From NCBI GenBank assembly GCA_016934895.1, contig JAFGRZ010000260.1, forward strand, positions 1-7,251: a stretch of DNA of 7,251 nucleotides. Reading direction: 5' to 3'. The stretch is from Candidatus Aminicenantota bacterium (GTDB taxonomy: Bacteria; Acidobacteriota; Aminicenantia; Aminicenantales; UBA8522). Within the stretch, counting starts at the first letter, position 1. Every line of letters starts with the position of its first letter. Below, in pieces: positions 1-6,139 of this stretch. The translations under genes and the position numbers were made by a program. The notes under the pieces are model-generated. The model searched no databases, was not told the origin of the DNA, and saw only the letters and a program-made list of their open reading frames with translations.

Positions 1-85
1 CTTTAGCCCGGAATAATCGGAAAAGAATACCTTCACTATCGAGAAACGGCCCTGCCGTTCGCCTTCCTGCTCAATTTATGCGGTA
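1..85. other. Short flank with no supported gene
   Basis: I see no gene that can be supported here. A minus-strand GTG at position 36 opens a frame that runs off the left edge for 12 codons, but it lacks a good ribosome binding site and is too short to judge. The only structure is the hairpin listed separately at 44-60. Confidence 0.5.
44..60 (-). terminator. Weak candidate terminator hairpin after the M14 gene
   Basis: Read on the minus strand, AACGGC (59-54) pairs perfectly with GCCGTT (50-45) around a 3-nt AGG loop. It lies about 27 nt past the peptidase stop codon. The following bases are TCTCGATAG rather than a T-run, so it does not meet the usual criteria for an intrinsic terminator. 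It could be a Rho-independent terminator of low efficiency or simply a chance hairpin. Confidence 0.3.
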
Positions 86-2851
86 TCAGAGAGTGACTTT
101 CTCGCCGGCTCCGCAGAGGATCCCGTTGAACAGCAGTTTGATGGTGCCGTGGGGCTGCCCGCGGAAGATCACCTCCGGTCCGTAGAGGAACAGTCTGCCC
201 TTGCCGACGGCGGCCTCCAAAACGGCGACGGTCATCTCCAGATAGCTTTGGCCCCAGGCCCAGCCGCTGCGCAGGGGAGTGGCGGTGTCGAACCAGGCGA
301 CGGGGCGCACGCTCCGGGAGACAGCTTCCGGCTGCAAGGCGAACACCGGGCTGTTGTTGAAATAGAAATCCACCCGTTCGTCCATCCCGAAGGCCAGCGT
401 CCGGGTCGGTTCGACCTTGGCCTGGAGAACCGAGCCGGGGATATAGTATTTTTCGCGCGGCAGCCGATTCTCTGCGCCTTCCGGGGTCCGTTCAACGAGC
501 GGGTCGGAAATGGGCAGGCCGAGATGCCGGCCGATCACGGTGGAACTCCCGATGGCCAGGACCGAACCTCCATCCTCGATAAATCGTCGGATCTGAGGAA
601 CGGTTTTGGCAACGGTCACGCGGCCCAGCCGGTCCCTGAATTCCTCGGGGATCTCTTCCGGTTTAGGGGGGGCGTAGAAGCTGAACCGGCCGCTGGGCTC
701 CCTGTCTTCCTCCGGAATCGCACCTCCTGGAAAAATCAGGACATCATATTTTTCCCTCAGGTTTCCGGCGTCGAGTTGAGGAGGGAAAACGACCTCGAAG
801 GGAAATTCGAATTGTTCGAGCAGCCAGCGGGTCCAACCGGAAGTCATTGAACCTCCATACTGATCCCAGAGGCCGACACGCACCGGGACGATCTTCCAAG
901 CGTCACCGTGGGGTTTCGCGCCGACGGCCGTCACTTTCAAACCGAGGGCTTTGGCCTCACGCTCAAGGCGCGCCCGGGTCTCCGGGCCGGCCTCGACGAA
1001 AACCGTCCCCGCCGGGTATGTTCTTCCCTCGGCATCCAAGGATGCGTCGATCCAATAGACCTTCTCTCCTTCCCGAAGAAGACGGTTGACGGCGATGAGG
1101 CTGTCGTTGACGCGGTGATCGATCAGATATCCAGAGGGATCGGGACTTCCCGCCACTTCACCGGCCGGGACAGCGGCCTGTCCTTTGATTTTTTTGAACG
1201 GCCCGTCAAAGCCCTCCAGGATACGGTCAAAGGCAATCCCCATTTGGTAGGCCAGGGTCCAGCCGGCGCTATCGTAGGGAGCGACGGGCGGCCCTCCCGG
1301 ATAGAGCACATCATGGGGATGGTCCTGAGGCTCGAACATCGCCAGGATGTGAGGCCGGAACGCCTGGTTGCATTTGACGACGTACGAATCCCCCGGGTAT
1401 GTCTTGGCGCCCACTTCAAAAGGCCCTTGCGCTTGAAGAACGAAGATCCCGCTTTTGATAAGGGTGTTGACAAACTTCACGGCCGTGGCGAAATCGGGCT
1501 GATCGGATGGGATGATATAACCCCTCGGGTCGCGATCCGCCGGGTCCCGCAGCATCTCATAAAATTTCAGTGGATAGCCGCGGCCGTAGCCCTCGGGCTT
1601 GATGTTTTCTTTTTGAATCGCCTCTTCAACCCGCCGGATGCGCCGGGGACTCAGCGTCCAGTGGTCGCGGCTTCCCCGTTCGATCGCGTTTCTTCCCATC
1701 CGGTAGATGTTGAACAGAAAATTTTCGCGCATCCCGGCGGCCAGGTCCAGGATGGCCCTGTCCGCGGTGATGGAGTAATCCACCGATTGCCGGAAATGCC
1801 ACTTTTGGGGGGCGACGGGGAAGGGAAGGTCGTTTTTAGGAAGCTGTTTTTCGGGAAGGAACGGGATGTCCATGGGTGTCGGATGGCCGATCGTCTCGGT
1901 GAGGATGCCGATCATATTGTGGAAGTAGGCCGTCGAACGCAACCCGCCGCTCCACCAGGTGGAATAAGGCGCGCCCGATCGCATCGTCGCCCCCGGTTTT
2001 CCCTCGGCGGCAAAACGCGTGTGCATGGCCGCTCCGACGAGGTCGATGCCCGTCGGCACGAGGGGATCGAAAAAGTAGTTGAAGGGGTCCCGGAACGGTG
2101 AGCAGAAAAGGACCGTCCCGGCCGGCCCCGTTTGGTGGGGGTTGTAGACAATCTGAGGGAACCATTCCCGAAACATAACCCGGGAGACGGCTTCGGTCTC
2201 CGGCTGAGTGACCATGTAGAAATCACGATTGTTGTCATGGCCGATGTATTTCTGGTAAAGCCGGGGCACTCCCCGGGTCGATCTTTTGAGCGGATCTTCT
2301 TCCCTCATGTACCAGTCGGCGACGAGCTCCAGACCGTCCGGATTTGACGGGACGGCGAGGAGGACGACGTTGTCGAGAATCCGCCGGGTCTCAGCGTCAT
2401 TCCGGCTGACCATCTGCCAGACGAGCTCTATGAGCTGCTGGGAACCGAGGATTTCGGTTGCATGGAGTCCGCCGTCGATGAGGACGACCGCCCGTCCCTC
2501 CCGGGCGAGCGCCCGGGCTTCACCTTCGTTCAGGTCTTCCGCTAAAGCGAGCCGCCGGGATATCTCCCGCAGGCGTGCCCGCTTTTTCTGGTTCTCCGGC
2601 GAGGTGATGATCGCCATGACCATAGGCCGGCCTTCGGCCGTCACCCCGATCCTTTCGAGCACGAGGCGGTCCGACTCTTCCGCCAACTTCTGCCAATAGG
2701 CGAGGAGCTGAGTGTAGTTGACCACCATGTAATCCGCTCCGATATCGAAACCGAAGCGCTCCCTCGGGCCCGTGACGCTTCCCCGGCCGAGCAGGGGAAC
2801 GAGGCCGATGAGGACAACCATCAGAACCCCGATCCTTCTTTTATTGATCAT
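86..2851 (-). CDS. Exported M14 zinc carboxypeptidase-like protein with C-terminal GATase-like domain
   Basis: Predicted exported metallopeptidase of 921 aa. I chose ATG 2851 because AGGAGG lies 5 nt upstream and the protein then starts with a signal peptide (MINKRR, then a hydrophobic stretch to about residue 21). The in-frame ATG at 2920 sits at the predicted transcription start and would bury that signal. The M14 domain spans about 35-325. Zinc ligands are H130 and E133 (HATE) and H239 (NPHQTG); the substrate-binding Asn-Arg pair is at 208-209 (NNRD) and the catalytic Glu is probably E319 (LTET). All key residues are present, so it should be active on a peptide or related amide in the periplasm or outside; the substrate is unknown. 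A middle region (about 410-650) holds two similar modules. Residues about 653-921 form a glutamine-amidotransferase-like fold (YDVLIFPGG at 702-710), but the elbow reads AIGSST with no Cys, suggesting a binding rather than catalytic role. It is transcribed divergently from the methyltransferase operon. Confidence 0.9.
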   Translation of the reverse strand: MINKRRIGVLMVVLIGLVPLLGRGSVTGPRERFGFDIGADYMVVNYTQLLAYWQKLAEESDRLVLERIGVTAEGRPMVMAIITSPENQKKRARLREISRRLALAEDLNEGEARALAREGRAVVLIDGGLHATEILGSQQLIELVWQMVSRNDAETRRILDNVVLLAVPSNPDGLELVADWYMREEDPLKRSTRGVPRLYQKYIGHDNNRDFYMVTQPETEAVSRVMFREWFPQIVYNPHQTGPAGTVLFCSPFRDPFNYFFDPLVPTGIDLVGAAMHTRFAAEGKPGATMRSGAPYSTWWSGGLRSTAYFHNMIGILTETIGHPTPMDIPFLPEKQLPKNDLPFPVAPQKWHFRQSVDYSITADRAILDLAAGMRENFLFNIYRMGRNAIERGSRDHWTLSPRRIRRVEEAIQKENIKPEGYGRGYPLKFYEMLRDPADRDPRGYIIPSDQPDFATAVKFVNTLIKSGIFVLQAQGPFEVGAKTYPGDSYVVKCNQAFRPHILAMFEPQDHPHDVLYPGGPPVAPYDSAGWTLAYQMGIAFDRILEGFDGPFKKIKGQAAVPAGEVAGSPDPSGYLIDHRVNDSLIAVNRLLREGEKVYWIDASLDAEGRTYPAGTVFVEAGPETRARLEREAKALGLKVTAVGAKPHGDAWKIVPVRVGLWDQYGGSMTSGWTRWLLEQFEFPFEVVFPPQLDAGNLREKYDVLIFPGGAIPEEDREPSGRFSFYAPPKPEEIPEEFRDRLGRVTVAKTVPQIRRFIEDGGSVLAIGSSTVIGRHLGLPISDPLVERTPEGAENRLPREKYYIPGSVLQAKVEPTRTLAFGMDERVDFYFNNSPVFALQPEAVSRSVRPVAWFDTATPLRSGWAWGQSYLEMTVAVLEAAVGKGRLFLYGPEVIFRGQPHGTIKLLFNGILCGAGEKVTL

Positions 2852-2928
2852 CCTGACCTCCTGGAAGACGCAATGGATTACGCGGGCGGCCCGTGACAGG
2901 TAACCGCCGGATGGGAACATAGAGGATT

Positions 2929-2957
2929 AACCTAGCGAAATCAGGCCTCCAAGTCAA
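2929..2957 (-). promoter_or_regulatory. Candidate sigma70-type promoter of the M14 gene
   Basis: On the minus strand, TTGACT (2957-2952) is followed after exactly 17 bp by TAGGTT (2934-2929). The -35 box matches 5 of 6 consensus bases. The -10 box matches only 3 of 6, but these include the important second A and final T. Transcription would start near 2922 and leave a leader of about 71 nt before ATG 2851. The -35 box lies 6 bp from the end of the inverted-repeat element at 2964-3115, so that element could affect this promoter. Confidence 0.5.
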
Positions 2958-2963
2958 CGCCGC

Positions 2964-3115
2964 AGGGTCTCACGGTAGTGGCCTCGAAACCGCGCCCGTT
3001 TTCTCCCAGCGCGGAAAACGGGCTCGATTCGTCGTTCACTCTTCTCTCCCTCCGGTCGAGAAACCGTGCCCGCTCACTCCTCATACGGGTTTCTCGTGCC
3101 ACTACCCCGAGCCCT
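2964..3115. repeat. 152-bp element with imperfect 28-bp terminal inverted repeats
   Basis: The left arm (2964-2991) and the reverse complement of the right arm (3088-3115) share AGGG, CTC, GGTAGTGGC, CGA and AAACC, differing by a few substitutions and single-base indels. Inside, GCCCGTTTTC (2994-3003) pairs perfectly with GAAAACGGGC (3014-3023) over a 10-nt loop. CGAGAAACC (3057-3065) pairs with GGTTTCTCG (3088-3096), which competes with the outer stem. The segment at 2986-3006 recurs directly at 3060-3080 with 17 of 21 bases identical. CCCGCTCACTCC (3069-3080) is also complementary, with one mismatch, to 3135-3146. No target-site duplication is evident. It could be a MITE-like insertion, a REP-type palindrome, a structured RNA or an attenuator. 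Two overlapping open frames here (2941-3177 minus, 2978-3265 plus) show no protein-like character. Confidence 0.6.
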
Positions 3116-3185
3116 AGGAAAAAAGAAAAAAATGGGAGCGAGCGGGTTGACGATTCCATGCGCTTCGCCTCGGTCAATCAAAAAA

Positions 3186-3202
3186 GAATGCTTACAGCAT
3201 TC
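3186..3202. promoter_or_regulatory. Perfect 7-3-7 dyad, possible regulator binding site
   Basis: GAATGCT (3186-3192) and AGCATTC (3196-3202) form a perfect inverted repeat around the 3-bp spacer TAC. The 17-bp dyad ends 9 bp before the -35 box of the strong plus-strand promoter, with its centre at about -53 relative to the expected start. That is a typical place for a dimeric regulator, more likely an activator or upstream-bound repressor. No regulator gene is in the window, so the binding protein is unknown, and chance occurrence is possible. Confidence 0.4.
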
Positions 3203-3211
3203 AGGATGGAT

Positions 3212-3240
3212 TTGACAGCCCGGACGTTTTTGCCTATATT
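3212..3240 (+). promoter_or_regulatory. Near-consensus sigma70 promoter of the methyltransferase-DUF2207 operon
   Basis: A perfect -35 box TTGACA (3212-3217) is separated by exactly 17 bp from TATATT (3235-3240), which matches 5 of 6 bases of the -10 consensus. Transcription should start near 3247, giving a leader of about 28 nt before ATG 3275. Such a good match predicts strong housekeeping expression unless a regulator intervenes. The dyad at 3186-3202 just upstream is a candidate control site. Confidence 0.8.
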
Positions 3241-3263
3241 CGATGCTTATCCGATGGTGAGAT

Positions 3264-3270
3264 GAGGAGG
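3264..3270 (+). promoter_or_regulatory. Strong ribosome binding site fixing the methyltransferase start
   Basis: GAGGAGG lies 4 nt before ATG 3275. Together with the promoter 35 bp upstream of that ATG, it fixes the start and therefore makes the N-terminal hydrophobic segment part of the real protein. The peptidase gene uses a similar AGGAGG 5 nt before its ATG. Confidence 0.8.
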
Positions 3271-3274
3271 TCGC

Positions 3275-4249
3275 ATGAAGCACCGGCTCTGGCTCTTCCT
3301 CTTTATGATCCCGGCAAGCCTCTGCGGGCAGATCTCCCTGCAGGAGAGGCCCTTCGATGTCCCGTATGTTCCCACCAAGCCCGAAGTCGTCGCCGCCATG
3401 CTCCGGATGGCCCAGGTGACCAAGAACGACGTCCTTTATGACCTCGGCTGCGGCGACGGTCGGATCGTCATCACCGCCGCCCAGCTCTATGGGACCCGCG
3501 GCATCGGTATCGATATCGATCCGGAGCGGATCCGGGAGAGCCGGGAGAATGCCGCCGCGGCCAAGGTGGATCATCTTGTCAAGTTCATCGAACAGGACCT
3601 TTTCGAGTCGGATTTTCACGAGGCCTCGGTTGTTTCGCTCTATCTTCTGACCTCGGTGAACTTGCGGCTTCGGCCGATTCTCCTGCGACAGCTCCGTCCG
3701 GGCACGCGGATTGTCTCTCACAACTACGCGATGGATACCTGGAAGCCCGATGACTCGACGGTGGTCATGATCAACGACCAGTCGCACTCGGTCTATTTCT
3801 GGGTGGTTCCCGCCAACATTTCGGGAATATGGAAAGGCGCCTGGGCTGACGGCGGACAGGCTACGGACTTCAGCCTGAAGATGGAGCAGCATTTCCAGTG
3901 GCCGACCGGAACCATGATCCTGGGAGGCAAGGAGATATGGCTGAGCGGAATCCGGTTGAGCGGAGACCGGTTCGAATTCACGGCCAAGAGCGAGGAAGAC
4001 GCCTCCCTGCCCCGGCTGGTTTTCACGGCCAGGGCGAGCGGAGACGAAATGAAAGGGAGCGTCGAGATCATCCGGCCGGACGGCCGGAGCACCCGGAGGT
4101 CCTGGAAGGCAAAACGGGAGCTCCGGTCCGCGAAAGCTCTTGACGCCGAGGAATGGGAGGAATCGCCCGGACCGCCGCACCTGGGATCTCTGTCTCCGAC
4201 CATAGGCTCTTGTCCGCCCCTTGGACTCGGGCGGCTCCGGATCCCTTAG
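3275..4249 (+). CDS. Exported or membrane-anchored class I SAM-dependent methyltransferase, FAM173-like
   Basis: Predicted methyltransferase of 324 aa. Residues 1-18 (MKHR, then a hydrophobic run ending near SLCG) look like a signal peptide or anchor; the Cys does not sit in a proper lipobox. The catalytic domain covers about 25-180. VPYVPT (29-34) and motif I DLGCGDGR (56-63) resemble the FAM173 group, whose human members ANTKMT and ATPSCKMT are membrane-anchored mitochondrial lysine methyltransferases. Acidic SAM-binding residues follow in GIGIDID (77-82), and D108 in EQDLF is the likely adenine-side acid. The target is unknown. Residues about 182-282 form a separate beta-rich domain (GIWKGAW onward). 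The last ~42 residues are Pro/Gly/Ser-rich and look like non-conserved read-through into the next gene's leader. It is the first gene of an operon with the DUF2207 gene, 8 bp downstream. Methyltransferase class is firm; substrate and location are inferred. Confidence 0.88.
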   Translation: MKHRLWLFLFMIPASLCGQISLQERPFDVPYVPTKPEVVAAMLRMAQVTKNDVLYDLGCGDGRIVITAAQLYGTRGIGIDIDPERIRESRENAAAAKVDHLVKFIEQDLFESDFHEASVVSLYLLTSVNLRLRPILLRQLRPGTRIVSHNYAMDTWKPDDSTVVMINDQSHSVYFWVVPANISGIWKGAWADGGQATDFSLKMEQHFQWPTGTMILGGKEIWLSGIRLSGDRFEFTAKSEEDASLPRLVFTARASGDEMKGSVEIIRPDGRSTRRSWKAKRELRSAKALDAEEWEESPGPPHLGSLSPTIGSCPPLGLGRLRIP

Positions 4250-4257
4250 GTCAGAGG

Positions 4258-6120
4258 ATGCTCCGTTCTCCGACAAAAAACGCGGCCTTGCCGTGCCGTT
4301 TTCCCGGCCTGCTGATCGGGCTCCTTTTGGGAGCGGCGATCGCCGGATCGATGGCCGCTCCCAAGGATTATTTCTTTCCCGAGGTGCGGATCAACGTCGG
4401 TATCGAAAGCGACGGCTCTTTCCTCGTCGATGAGCACCGCACCTTCCATTTCGAAGGGAGCTTTTCGGCCGCCTGGTATACGCTGCCCCTCTCTTCCAAC
4501 AGAGGAGGGGAGCGATATTCCATCTCCGTGGAGGATTTCCGCGTCGAAGACGAAGGCGGACGGCCCCTGAAGACGGAAGAATCGACGCCGGGAGGATCGT
4601 ACCGGGCCGAATGGTTTTTCAGGGCCGCCGATGAGCAGCGGACGTTCCGGATCCGCTACCGGATCCGCGGGGGAGTCCTCAGCTATCCGGATGTCTCCGA
4701 GCTCTATTGGAAGATGATCGGTGCCGGTTGGGATCGGCCGACCCGGAATGTCTCCGTCACCGTGACTCTTCCCGAGGACGTTCCACGCCGGGAGGACATT
4801 TTGGTTTACGGCCACGGCCCTCTCTCCGGCCGATCCGAGATCGTCGATACCCGTACGGCCCGTTTCACCGCCGCCAATCTGGCCGCCGGTCAGTTTGTTG
4901 AGATCCGGATGATCTGGCCGGCGGGGATGGTCGAAGGGGTTCCCTCGACACTCCGCAACCGCGACTCCATCATGAAGGAAGAGGAGCGGTTCGTCCGGGA
5001 GACCATTGAGAGCGCCCGAAGAGATCAAGAAGAGAGAAGAGAAAAAGCCGGGAGGATCCGGATGGGGATCTCGGTCGGATTGGCCTGGCTCATCCTCGGT
5101 CCGCTCTTTTGGTTATTCGTCTACCGCATCTTCTGGAAAAGGACCGGCCGGGATTATCGTTTCAACGATATTCCCCCTTATTACCGGGAGCTTCCTTCGG
5201 ACTTGCGTCCGGCCCTGGTCGAGGTTCTCCGCCGAGAAGGCCGGTCGATCACTCCACGGTCATTCACTGCGACACTGTTCGACCTGGCCCGCCGAGGCTA
5301 TCTTGAACTCGAGGACCGGACCGTGGAAAAGAGGGGGATATTCGGGAGCCGGGAGAAACAGGAAACAACCATCCGGCTGAAAAACGAATACCGCGATGAT
5401 CCCTCGCTCGCGTCCTACGAGAAAGACCTTCTCCGGCTCCTTTTTGAGACCGTCGTTCGGAGAGGGGCCGTGGAAGAGCCGCGCCTCGAGCTCGACGAAT
5501 TCCAATCCTTTCTGAAAAAGAACCCGACCCGGTTTCAGTCCTGGTATCGAAAGTGGACCAAGGACATCCGGAAGGAGGCGGATGGACTCGGGTTCATCGA
5601 GCCTCAGAGCCTGAAATGCCGAAATATATTTCTGGCCGTCACTCTCCCACTCGGCGTGCTGACCCTCAATCCTCTCCTTCTTGTTTTAGCGGGGATATTC
5701 GTTCCCAGGCTGAAGAGGAGAGCCGAGTCCTGGGCCCGGGAGAACGAGCTCTGGAAAGCTCTGGACCGGTTTCTCGACGATTTCGCCGATTTCAAAGAAC
5801 TGCCTCCCGAGTCCTACAAGCTCTGGGAGCAATATCTGGTCTTCGGAATCCTCTTTGGGAACGCCAAGAAAATCATCAAGATGCTCCCGCTCGTCCTCCG
5901 GGACGAAAGAGCGGCCGCTCCGGTCTGGTATTACGGATGGGCGCGCACCGGCACGGCCGGCCTGTCCGGGATCTCCGGAATGGTCCGGACGATCGAAGCC
6001 GCCGCCACGACCATCCAGCAGGCCAGCACTTCGGCCGCCCACTATTCCTCGGGAGGAGGGGGAGGCTTCAGCGGCGGCGGGGGCGGTGGAGGCGGGGGCA
6101 GCGGCGGCGGCGCCCGTTAG
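4258..6120 (+). CDS. DUF2207 family membrane protein with polyglycine tail
   Basis: Predicted membrane protein of 620 aa with no known biochemical function. I chose ATG 4258, 8 bp after the upstream stop, because the protein then opens with a signal peptide (hydrophobic 15-32, likely cut in SMA/AP near residue 33). The in-frame ATG at 4153 would add 35 residues before the signal and overlap the methyltransferase by 97 bp. Its Shine-Dalgarno sequence is weak (AGG 7 nt upstream, AGAGG adjacent to ATG), which suits translational coupling. Residues about 38-225 form the extracytoplasmic DUF2207 beta domain. A charged, probably helical stretch (237-266) leads to a membrane segment (268-290). A cytosolic part (about 295-450) includes a winged-helix-like stretch around 310-352 (FDLARRGYLELED). 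A second hydrophobic region, one long or two short helices, spans 456-482, and the chain ends in a run of Gly with a few Ser and Phe (599-618). This layout and Gly-rich end are typical of the family. Confidence 0.88.
   Translation: MLRSPTKNAALPCRFPGLLIGLLLGAAIAGSMAAPKDYFFPEVRINVGIESDGSFLVDEHRTFHFEGSFSAAWYTLPLSSNRGGERYSISVEDFRVEDEGGRPLKTEESTPGGSYRAEWFFRAADEQRTFRIRYRIRGGVLSYPDVSELYWKMIGAGWDRPTRNVSVTVTLPEDVPRREDILVYGHGPLSGRSEIVDTRTARFTAANLAAGQFVEIRMIWPAGMVEGVPSTLRNRDSIMKEEERFVRETIESARRDQEERREKAGRIRMGISVGLAWLILGPLFWLFVYRIFWKRTGRDYRFNDIPPYYRELPSDLRPALVEVLRREGRSITPRSFTATLFDLARRGYLELEDRTVEKRGIFGSREKQETTIRLKNEYRDDPSLASYEKDLLRLLFETVVRRGAVEEPRLELDEFQSFLKKNPTRFQSWYRKWTKDIRKEADGLGFIEPQSLKCRNIFLAVTLPLGVLTLNPLLLVLAGIFVPRLKRRAESWARENELWKALDRFLDDFADFKELPPESYKLWEQYLVFGILFGNAKKIIKMLPLVLRDERAAAPVWYYGWARTGTAGLSGISGMVRTIEAAATTIQQASTSAAHYSSGGGGGFSGGGGGGGGGSGGGAR
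6049..6117 (+). repeat. Glycine-codon repeat encoding the DUF2207 tail
   Basis: This stretch is almost entirely GGN codons, encoding two Gly runs, of five and nine residues, broken by FS, then GGG after a further Ser. The codons vary (GGC, GGG, GGA, GGT), so it is not a pure trinucleotide repeat, though GGC GGC runs could still slip. A CGGCGGC copy (6102-6108) can also pair with GCCGCCG at 6133-6139, across the convergent stop codons. Confidence 0.75.
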
Positions 6121-6139
6121 TTTCCGGTCTCAGCCGCCG
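6102..6139. terminator. Possible shared hairpin at the convergent gene ends
   Basis: CGGCGGC (6102-6108) can pair with GCCGCCG (6133-6139) over a 24-nt loop that contains both stop codons. No T-run follows on either strand and the loop is long, so terminator function is doubtful. It is noted because the gap between the stop codons is only 9 bp and no better terminator is visible. Confidence 0.2.

Noticed and set aside
908..2101. 397-codon plus-strand open frame opposite the M14 gene
   Set aside because: It is antisense to a gene with clear catalytic motifs, and its translation shows no recognisable domain, signal or motif. Long antisense frames are expected opposite GC-rich genes.
2852..2920. 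Longer start for the M14 protein at ATG 2920
   Set aside because: It sits at the predicted transcription start, would place 23 residues ahead of the signal peptide, and ignores the good AGGAGG before ATG 2851.
3119..3132. A-rich run read as the T-run of a minus-strand terminator
   Set aside because: No minus-strand gene lies to its right for it to terminate, and the stem before it on that strand is weak.
3147..3177. TTGACG as a second -35 box, and the TTGAC/GTCAA pairing around 3147-3177
   Set aside because: No acceptable -10 box lies 16-18 bp downstream, and the 5-bp stem with a long loop is within chance.
2941..3265. Two small open frames in the divergent intergenic region
   Set aside because: They overlap the inverted-repeat element and the promoter, and their translations are rich in Arg and Ser without any fold-like pattern.
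4153..4257. Longer start for the DUF2207 protein at ATG 4153
   Set aside because: It would put 35 residues ahead of a clear signal peptide and overlap the upstream gene by 97 bp.
3074..4276. 400-codon minus-strand open frame covering the methyltransferase
   Set aside because: It mirrors the methyltransferase, has no protein-like pattern, and would run through the promoter of the plus-strand operon. It is explained by high GC content.
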